Shown one piece after another: positions 55,916 to 64,000 of a stretch of 64,000 nucleotides of DNA. The stretch covers positions 83,980,674 through 84,044,673 of the forward strand of contig OY755039.1 of NCBI GenBank assembly GCA_963576565.1. The letters are read 5' to 3'. Source of the DNA: Aspidapion aeneum (taxonomy: Eukaryota; Arthropoda; Insecta; Coleoptera; Brentidae). The translations under genes and the position numbers were made by a program. Under the pieces are notes generated by a model. That model was not told where the DNA came from. It made no database searches and saw only the letters and a program-made list of their open reading frames with translations. Each line of letters starts with the position of its first letter. The stretch's first letter is position 1.

Positions 55916-57795
55916 AATATATTTACATGGATAGTTTTTTGTTGATTAAAGTGAAATAAATAACTACTATAGCAGCAATTTACAATATGATTAAAATTAA
56001 AAAGTTTATTTGCAAAACAGTCATTACTTTATTTTATTTATTATTTTCCAAAATTAAGGGGTCCTTAAAAAATAATTAATCAGCCTAAGCCCCGGATCAA
56101 ATCCTTGTTTTGGATTTGTTTTGTGTGGGTGGTTTGGACTGAGGTATTAATAATAATTAAGGTATGTGTTATTTTTTCCCTTATCGCAAAAAAACTGTCA
56201 AGCCTCCTAACTCCTTTTAATTAATCCTGAAATATTGACCAGGATCTTGTGATTAACGCAGTTTTTATTCAAATTGAATACATATCGGAGCTGTAAAGGT
56301 GTAACTAAGAAATTGTTTTAAGTTTAAAATTTTGGATGCAGAAATGCAGTAAAAATCATATTATGTTTGCTTTTAAAGTTATGTTAGTAGTTAAAGGTTT
56401 AGTTTTGCAAGCCACACTACTATTTAAAGTAGTGGGGACTCGGGAGTGTTGCAGACGACCATAAAATTACCCAAACTAATTTTGCAGTGTTAGTAAATAA
56501 CAAAATTAATTTGGTTTGCGTGGTTTAAACTGAGGCATTCATAATTAAGGGTGTTTTTCTTTATCATAAAAAACTGTCCAGCCTCTACTTATTTTTAAAT
56601 ATTAAGAAGTATTCTTCTGATTTCTTTATGACTAAAATTTTATACAAAATGTAGCAAAATTAATATTTCTAAAATTATTTAAAAATGATGTTGGTATAGT
56701 ATTAGTAGTTTTGCTGGCACCACCACATGTTTTATTTACACTTTGACACTCACCGCTGAAAACATAAATTAATTTAGTGAAACGCCAATGAACTTCGCAA
56801 GAAAATAACATAACCAAAAAATATCGTTTGTCGCGTATCTATTTCTTTAAAAATAATATCATACATACAGGGTCTCTAGTATGAAGTATCATACAAGTTC
56901 TACTGAAATTAGAAGTGTCGCCCAAGGGCCCTTTCTTACCAAGTTTTACAAAATCAGTGAATTTAAAAGGATATGATGCTAAAACTTTAATACGCAGGTT
57001 CTCATCAGTTTTGAAATTCTACAAGAGATTTTTAGGAAGAACTTGACTTGTAAATATATTTAATAAATTGATGACTATTTTAAAATGTTAAAAAATAAAA
57101 CAGGTAAAAAGTTAAAAATATAAAGTACCCATACAAGGAAAATCTAAACACAATACCAAAATGTAATATAACTTGTGTATATATACAAATACATATTAAA
57201 ATGTAACATACATACACCTTTAGGCACAAAAGAACAAAATAAACTCAAAATTATGGCGAAAATGTCTGTGTTACTTTTAAATTTCTATGCTATCTTGGTT
57301 TCTTATCCTTCGCTTCTTTAACATTAGTTTGAATTGATTGTATCTTTTTTAATAAAGAAATACAAAAAAGTTTTCAATCTGATTCATCAACTTAAATTTT
57401 TAAAAGGTATTATCTCTGAATAGTTTTTGAATGAATTTATTATTTAGTTTTTAACTTAACTACTCTGTTTATTTCATCTTTACCAGTAATTGGTTATTTA
57501 ATATTGATAATTGTTATTTTATCTTATTTCGTATCTTTAAAATCATCTACTTGTATACGTTTTAGCACTATATTATCTGCATTTGCGATTTTCTTTTTAA
57601 AGTAATTATTTTTGTTTTTTGTTAAATAAATTTTCGTCGGAATTTAACAGAGTTAGAAATAAATCTCCAGTAAAATAAATTATTTTTGAATAATTAGAGA
57701 AATGTTCATTTATACTAAATAATGTTAGACATAACTATACTGCCTGATGTCTTCTTCTTTTGAGATATGTTTTCCTCATTTAAAACTTGTAAATA
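55916..57795. other. Unassigned AT-rich stretch with a short duplication
   Basis: No gene seen. About 110 bases at 56120-56230 recur in decayed form at 56510-56615 (GGTTTGGACTGAGG and GGTTTAAACTGAGG, offset 391; both followed by ACTGTC.AGCCTC). Confidence 0.5.
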
Positions 57796-58515
57796 CAGGG
57801 TGTTTCCTGATTGAATGTCAATATTTATGGGGGTGATTTTTGGGCCCATTTTAAGAAAAAAACTTCATATGAACATATGTCCTAAACGTCTTATCTTTTG
57901 AGATACAGGGTGGCAACATTTTCAAAAATTAATAATTTATTATTAATATCTACAATACTAAGTGTACTTTTTAAATCTGTATTCAATTATGAGCAAATTT
58001 GATGTCTTGAATTTTTTTAGTCCGACGCACGGGTTTCATCTAAAAAAATAAAATCTACGTGTCTCTGCATGATGATATTGTTATATCATGTAGAGAAGCG
58101 GTTTTTATTTTTTTAAGCGAAAACCGTGCATCGGATTGAAAAAAATCAAGTAATCAACTTTGGTTAGAAATGATTGCGGATTTCAAAAATAATTTTTATT
58201 TAAGGAAAAATGAGTGGCGTTTCATCAATGTCTGCCAAAATAAGCAGGTCAAATTACGTACGAAAACCACTGATGGAAATGAAAAAAAAAGTGATACATT
58301 AAAAAATGCCTCTTGATTCATAGTACATGTATGACAAATTTCATTAAAATGTCTAAAGTGGTATTGTAGTTATTAATAATAAATGATTTATTTTTGAAAA
58401 CTTTACCACCCTGTATCTCAAATGGTAAGGACATATGTTCATATAAAGTTTTTTTATTAAAATGGGCCCAAAAATCACCCTCATAAATATTGACATTCAA
58501 TTTGGAAACACCCTA
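57796..58515. mobile_element. CAGGGTG fold-back element 1
   Basis: 720 bp with ends CAGGGTGTTTCC and GGAAACACCCTA, flanked by TA. Arms of about 130 bases share TGGGCCCAAAAATCACCC and GAACATATGT. Noncoding. The TA duplication and length fit a Tc1/mariner-type MITE. Confidence 0.8.
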
Positions 58516-58605
58516 TATATTTAATATGTTGATGACTATCTGAACATATAAAAAAAAATAGCAGGTAGAAAATAAAAAATATAAAGTACTTACAAGGAAA
58601 GTGTA

Positions 58606-59799
58606 CAGGGTGTCCCAAATTGGGCACTTTTAGGGGATTTAAGGTACTTCTAGGGGAGACAGAGAAAAACTGACCACGCATTGCGAGGCTCAAATTTCAA
58701 GAAAAGACTTAAAGTGAAAACCGCATTTTGAAAAATCGTCTCGTCTTTGAGCTACGGTGGCTTTTTGAAAAGTCTGCATTTTGGAAGGGGGTCTATAACT
58801 TCGTTATTAGTTGAAATTTTGATTTAGGGTAAATAGCAATTTTATAGACTTTGTCACAAGGAATTTACCCGCTAAATTAGATTTTAACTGTCACTTTTAG
58901 TTTTTGAGATGTGACATAAAGTTGCATTTTTTCTTATGGAATGACCTATATTTTAATTATATTCGAATGCGTCATTGAATTCTTTTCAAAATGATGTAAC
59001 ATATGCCATAGTTTGATTGAGCGATTTCGGAGATAATTAAAGTTTTTTTATTTTTATCTAGTGTGCGTTGAATGACGTCATGCGCCATTGACATGAAAGC
59101 GTTGCGGTCAAATCCTACTTAGTTTTGTTGTCTTATACTATGCAAATCAAGTTCGCCTTGCGTCTTGGCGTTTTGTCATTGTTTTCAATTGATTAAACAA
59201 TTTGACATTACGCTTTGATGTGAAATTATTTTGCACAAATGCGTTTTTAATTTTATTTTGAAATATGTATCAAAATTATCAATGTAATCAAATAATAAAA
59301 ATACTGGAGTGCCTTGACCTGCCTCAGCAGGAAATCATAGCGCACTAGAAATAAGTGAAAGAGCTGAATATCTCCTAAACCGCTCAATCAAACAATGACA
59401 TATGATACATCATTTTGAAAAGAATTTAATGGTTAATTCGAAAATTAATTAAACTATAGGCCATTCCATAGGAAAAAATGACACTTTATGTCATATCTTA
59501 AAAACTAAAAGTTACAGTTAAAATTTAATTTAGCGGGTGAATTCCTCGTGACAAAGTCTATAAAATTGCAATTTACCCTAAATCAAAATTTCCACTAATA
59601 ACGAAGTTATAGACCCCCTTCCAAAATGCAGACTTTTCAAAAAGCCCCCGTAGCTCAAAGACGAGACGGTATTTCAAAATGCGGTTTTCACTATAAGTCT
59701 TCTCTTGAAATTTGAGCCTTGCAATACGTGGTCAGTTTTTCTCTGTCTTCCCTAGAAGTACCTTAAACCACCTAAAAGTGCCCAATTTGGGACACCCTG
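58606..59799. mobile_element. CAGGGTG fold-back element 2
   Basis: 1194 bp with ends CAGGGTGTCCCAAATTGGGC and its inverted copy, flanked by TA. Arms of roughly 370 bases (shared: GTAGCTCAAAGACGAGAC, GCAGACTTTTCAAAAAGCC, AAAGTCTATAAAATTGC). No coding frame of note; two 70-codon frames on opposite strands are just the arm read twice. Confidence 0.85.
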
Positions 59800-59834
59800 T
59801 ATATACAATAACAAACTTTAATATACATTTTGTA

Positions 59835-61406
59835 TACAGGGTGTTTCCAGTTAAGTGTTCATCATTGCTAACTTTTTTATTATTAAAGATAGAAAAATGC
59901 TTAAATTGGCAAACAAGTTGAATTTTTGATAATTAAAGGAATTGAGCATTGCCTTTTGGAGTTTTTCAGTTTTTTAAAAAAACATAAAACAAATTTTAAT
60001 TGAACACCCAATATTTTATATTTTTTTCTCTCAATTCTAAATATAAGTTGTCTTTTGATTTTTTTTCCTAAAGTAAAAAATAACGAAAATATTTTAAATT
60101 CTAAGTTACGTATTGAAATTTTATTTGGTAGAAAGAAGTCTAAGCGTAATTTTAACTTTAGGAAAAAAAATTAAAGACAATTTTTATTTTGAATTGAAAT
60201 ACCCCACATAGCACAATCACGTGTTTAACACGTAAAAAAGGCGTGAGAAAAAAAAACGTTGATTTTAAAACCAGCTAGAAAAAAAACGTTTATTTCATAT
60301 ATGAAAACAAGCTTAATAGGTCATTCATTAACGTTATAAAAAATATCGTTGCTAAAAACTGCGTTTTAATAACGCCATTATGAAATTAAAACAGCAATGT
60401 TTTTACGTTAGTTTCACGTGATTTTTATCAACGTTAAAATCACATTAGATTCACGCCTGTTCTACACGAATTTTAAAACGCGACTTGCATTGCTTTTCTA
60501 CCGAATATTTTTGAGATTTTACTAGCAGCAGCGCCACCTATTGTCGAGATTTTTCACTTTGACGAAATCTATCAGGCAGTGCTTGGGCCTCTAAACTCCA
60601 AAAACCTGTTAAGGAACTGATCCCAGATCCACGGTCACGACGCATCTGATATTAACCTGACCCATTAATATTCTGTAAAAGTGTTTACTGTTAAAAAATC
60701 TTGTTTAGCTTTTCAAAAAACATAATGTATATAGATAGATATATAGATATTTTGTCTTGCCTTGAGCGCCATCTTTAAAATTGTCTTGAAGTGTTGTAGT
60801 CTTAAACTAGTGAACTTTTATAACTTCCTTTCGCGTCTCTTTTAAGTTAAAAAAATGTTATTAAAAAAACGTGACCAAAAAAGACGCAGAAAGTTAGTAG
60901 GTTTGAGAAGTCTTAATCTAGTGGCGTTTTAGGCGTTAGCATGTTGTGGAGGACTTTTTAAGTGTGAATTTGGTACATGAAAATCACGAGGGTAAAAAAC
61001 ACGTTATATACACAGCACCAGAAACATTAGCAAAAAGTACATTTTTATAGCTTGATTTCTCCTTGTTTTTAAGTTATCTTTAAGCATGTAGATTTAACAA
61101 AATAAATATTACATGGTATGCGGTTGTTTTCAAGTAAAAAAAAACTTTGTTATTTTTGTTCACGTTAATTTAATGTTAATGTGATTTTTGTGCTATGTGG
61201 GACCTATCAAAATAAAAATATAAAATACAATTCAAATTTGTTTTGTTTTTTGAAAAAAATCGAAAACTCAAAAAATGTTTTTTTTTTTTTTTGATTCAAG
61301 CATCTGAAAGAGCGTCAGAAATTCTACTAGTTTGTTAATTTAAACTTTTTCTATCCTTAATAATAACACAATAAGCAATGGTAGACACATTACTTGGAAC
61401 ACCCTA
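59835..61406. mobile_element. CAGGGTG fold-back element 3, split by another insertion
   Basis: Ends CAGGGTGTTTCCAGTTAAGTG and the complement of a right end reading CACTTAACTGG-like text (ACATTACTTGGAACACCCTA). It contains an inserted 999-bp element at 60203-61201; without it this element is about 570 bases. Confidence 0.7.
60203..61201. mobile_element. 999-bp element with CCCACATAGCAC ends
   Basis: Ends CCCACATAGCACAATCAC and the complement of GTGATTTTTGTGCTATGTGGG. The ends are rich in ACGTTAA/AACGTGA words; several CACGT words occur within the first 300 bases. No transposase frame. A target duplication is not clear (AC on both sides at most). Confidence 0.65.
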
Positions 61407-61412
61407 TGTATA

Positions 61413-62130
61413 CAGGGTGTCTCTAAAAGGTCTGTACAAAATCTTAGCACATATTCCTCAGGCCAAAATAAGTCGATTTAATGTAAATTACCTTAGTCCA
61501 AAATTGCTCCGTTTCTGAGATACAGGGTGATGAATTTAAAAATTAAAAATCGATTGTATTAAAATTTATTAACATTTCTCGACGCATTACTTTAAAAATT
61601 GGTACTCAGGGGTTGTTTGGAATGCGAAACCTAAATATGAACACTTTTTCACTGTGGCCGTCACAGGGCGCTTTACAATGCTCATCTTATGGTTTAAAAT
61701 GACCATAACTTTTTTCTCAGTGTTTTTTTCAACTTTTTTTGTGGATAAAATAATTTAGTGAAATTTTTCAAGCAAAAAAGATACTTTTGATAAAATCTGC
61801 TAGGGTGAGCCTTTTCCGAGATGTTTTAAGTGTTCGATGCCGCAACGGAATATTGAAATTATTTTTGATTAAAAGATTTTGCTGCTACCTATAAGGATTA
61901 AATTTAGTCAGTAAATGAGTTATTAATTTTTTTTTGTCGTTTAGTCATTTTCGGTAGGTATCAGTCAATTTTTGGGAAAATAGTTTCACTTGGTTCAATT
62001 AAAATAAAAAACACCCTGTATCTCTGAAACGGAGCAATTTCGGTTCACTAAGGTAAGTTGCTTTAAATCGACTTATTTTGACCTCAGGAATATGTGCTAA
62101 GGTTTTTACAGACCTTTTAGAGAGACCCTG
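61413..62130. mobile_element. CAGGGTG fold-back element 4
   Basis: 718 bp, ends CAGGGTGTCTCTAAAAGGTC and the complement of GACCTTTTAGAGAGACCCTG, flanked by TA. Arms of about 130 bases share AGCACATATTCCTCAGG, AAATAAGTCGATTTAA and TCCGTTTCTGAGATACAGGG. Confidence 0.85.
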
Positions 62131-62860
62131 TATAGTACTAAATTTTAATACAATTACATAGAACTAGATTGCGAATTTGCCCCCGCTTAAGTTAAGAAGG
62201 CCATGCGATTAAATACCCACAAAAGTTGACCAATTTATTTAAAAACCCTTCTCTTGTTTTGCAATTTAAAAAAATGTCACTCTTTTATTTAGGATACGCC
62301 AGTTTATCAGATCTTTTAGTATTTAATTAAATACCTGTCTCTAACCGATAAAAATTTAGCTAGCTTTGATTGGAAGTTAATTGAACGTCGAGTACTGAGT
62401 GCCTGGACACAGAGCTGAAGGACTCAAGAGTAATTGGGCTGAATAATCAATTAAGAACTTTAGTGCGCTGGAAATTCGTTTTGTCGCAAATCGGTGTTAA
62501 AATAAATAAATTTTACAAACTTATTTTTGTACCCTCTTACCCCGCGCAGCAATAGAAGGTATTATTTTCGACAACAAATTTTTTTTTGAGATGCTGAAAA
62601 TTTGTTATTTGCGTGTATTTCGACTTATCTTAGCAAAATCGTTGTGATGTCTGTCTGTGTGTGTGGGTATGTCTGTCCCTAAAACGATAGCTACTGAACC
62701 GCTGAACCGATTTTCATGATATTTTTATGAAAAACAGTGTTATACTATAACGAGCTGATTAGACTTTGACCAAAATCTATTAATGTTTTTTTTTGATAGT
62801 TTTTTTGACAGTTTAAAAATTAAAAATAAGATCACTTTTTAACAGCGGTAATATGCGGTT
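62131..62860. other. Unassigned flank of the RTE-like fragment
   Basis: No gene seen. Confidence 0.4.
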
Positions 62861-64000
62861 TTTGTGACAATTATAGAGGTATATCTGTGACTAGTATGCT
62901 AAGCAGAATATACGGTAAAATAATAAGAAATAAAGTGGAGAGCGAATATAAAGACATGGAGGCAGAAGAACAAGCCGGTTTCAGGGCGGGTAGATCGACT
63001 TTAGATCATATCTTTTGTATTACCCAAGTTATTGAAAAGAAAATGGCATACGGACAAGAGCTGCATCTGCTTTACGTTGATTTGCAAAAGGCATACGATA
63101 GTATACCACTAAATCTACTTTGGAAAGCGTTGGAAACCACAAACATAAGCGTACAACTAATTAAGGCCATCAAAGAATTATACCGCAATAGTAAGGCAAA
63201 AGTTAAAATAAAAGCAAAACTAACCAAAGGCTTCCAAGTAAATAAAGGTCTTAAACAAGGTTGCTGTATCTCGCCTAAGTCCTTAAAGTATGGAAGAGAA
63301 AATGCTAAAATATGGGAAATCCGTTGGACGAAACCACCTTGTATACTTTATGTTTCGCCGATTATTAGATAGTACTGGCTCAGGATTATGACGACCTGGG
63401 ATATATGACACGAAAACTAATAGAAAAGTACAATAAGTGGGGACTAGAGGTTAATTTCAATAAGACAGAGTATATGTGTATCCGTGGAATGAAACAGGAT
63501 CTAATCTTAAATACCGGGCAGCGAATTCAGTCCTGTGATGAGTATAAATACTAAAAATCTAAAAATTACAGCTGACGGAACACTAGACAAAGCTATAAAA
63601 GATCGAAACCTAAAAGGAAAAAGTAATAACTTTATTAAATTGAATAATTTGGGAGCAAAGTATATCAAAACATAACAAAAAGCTTATATATAACACCATT
63701 GTAAAAAGTATTATTACATACGGCTCAGAAGTATGGCCAATCAAGGATAGAACAGAACAAATGCTTTCCGCTACAGAGATAAACTATTGGAGATGAGCAG
63801 CAGGGAAATCAAAAAGAGAAAGAGTTACAAATCAAAGAATAAGAGAAATTATGACAGTGGGTGAACGTACTTTAGTGGATGATATAAGAACAAAACAACT
63901 GGTGTGGTACGGACATGTACAAACAATGAATGATAAAAGACTACCTAAACAAACACTACAATGGAAACCAACTGGCCGAAGAAAACGAGGACGGCCAAGG
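62861..64000 (+). pseudogene. RTE-like LINE reverse transcriptase, dead, runs off the window
   Basis: The coding similarity begins near 62861 (CDNYRGISVTSMLSRIYGKI) with no upstream endonuclease, so it is 5'-truncated. Landmarks: EEQAGFRAGRSTLDHIF, LLYVDLQKAYDSIP (first catalytic Asp, about 63080), KGLKQGCCISP. A frameshift lies near 63275. The active-site box reads CFADY followed by TAG (63351-63368), so the second Asp of FADD is lost. Later: WGLEVNFNKTEYMCI, ITYGSEVWPIKD, LVWYGHVQTMND, TGRRKRGRPR at the window end, the typical tail of this LINE type. Clade (RTE or a relative) is my best guess. Confidence 0.85.

Noticed and set aside
58481..59921. Two nearly identical 70-codon frames beginning MSLA.RGQFFSV on opposite strands
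   Set aside because: They are the two arms of one fold-back element read from each side.
1..64000. CRISPR arrays, operons, rRNA or tRNA genes
   Set aside because: Spaced direct repeats here are satellites without unique spacers, and I saw no tRNA cloverleaf or rRNA-like block; the window is eukaryotic.

Overview
This window looks like a piece of an AT-rich insect nuclear genome (possibly a beetle, low confidence). The coding sequence is almost all retroelement: BEL/Pao LTR retrotransposons, Penelope-like elements (PLEs), Jockey-type and RTE-like LINEs, and many fold-back or MITE-type DNA elements. There are no operons, no RNA genes I can recognise, and only one convincing spliced gene. I ran no search; names rest on motifs read in the sequence.

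Layout. 0-5.6 kb: noncoding repeats, comprising an (AT)n run, a nested inverted repeat (1.80-2.88 kb), a fold-back (3.47-3.82 kb) and a six-copy 142-bp satellite. 5.59-12.83 kb: a complete BEL/Pao element, plus strand, with 459-bp LTRs (2 differences) and a TTATT target-site duplication, but a broken gag-pol. 12.8-22 kb: gene-poor, with several short DNA elements and a roughly 2-kb terminal-inverted-repeat element. 22.34-23.69 kb: a five-exon gene of an unnamed family.

25.69-32.98 kb: four Penelope-like units arranged as minus, minus, plus, plus. The block as a whole is bounded by one 12-bp duplication (GAAATGAATGTT) and sits inside an older fold-back repeat. One unit keeps an 801-codon reading frame with reverse transcriptase and GIY-YIG endonuclease domains. 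Every unit tail carries the same stem-loop, which resembles a degenerate hammerhead-ribozyme core.

35-43.5 kb: hAT-type remnants, a tandem duplication, a fragment of a restriction-like retroelement endonuclease on the minus strand (38.1-38.9 kb), and a nested stack of DNA elements (39.56-43.50 kb). That stack includes a 1.4-kb element with GGGTATTAGT repeats inside both ends and an 8-bp duplication. 45.19-52.24 kb: a second, older BEL/Pao element on the minus strand. 52.7-55.9 kb: a Jockey-type fragment, a fold-back made of ATAGCGA tandem repeats, and a decayed second PLE family. 57.8-62.1 kb: four different fold-back elements in a row, all ending CAGGGTG. 62.86 kb to the end: a dead RTE-like LINE that runs out of the window.

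The genes do not form a pathway. Most are copies of selfish elements at different stages of decay, often inserted into each other. The items most worth attention are the Penelope array with its shared stem-loop, the spliced gene at 22.3 kb, and the apparently undescribed terminal-repeat elements.
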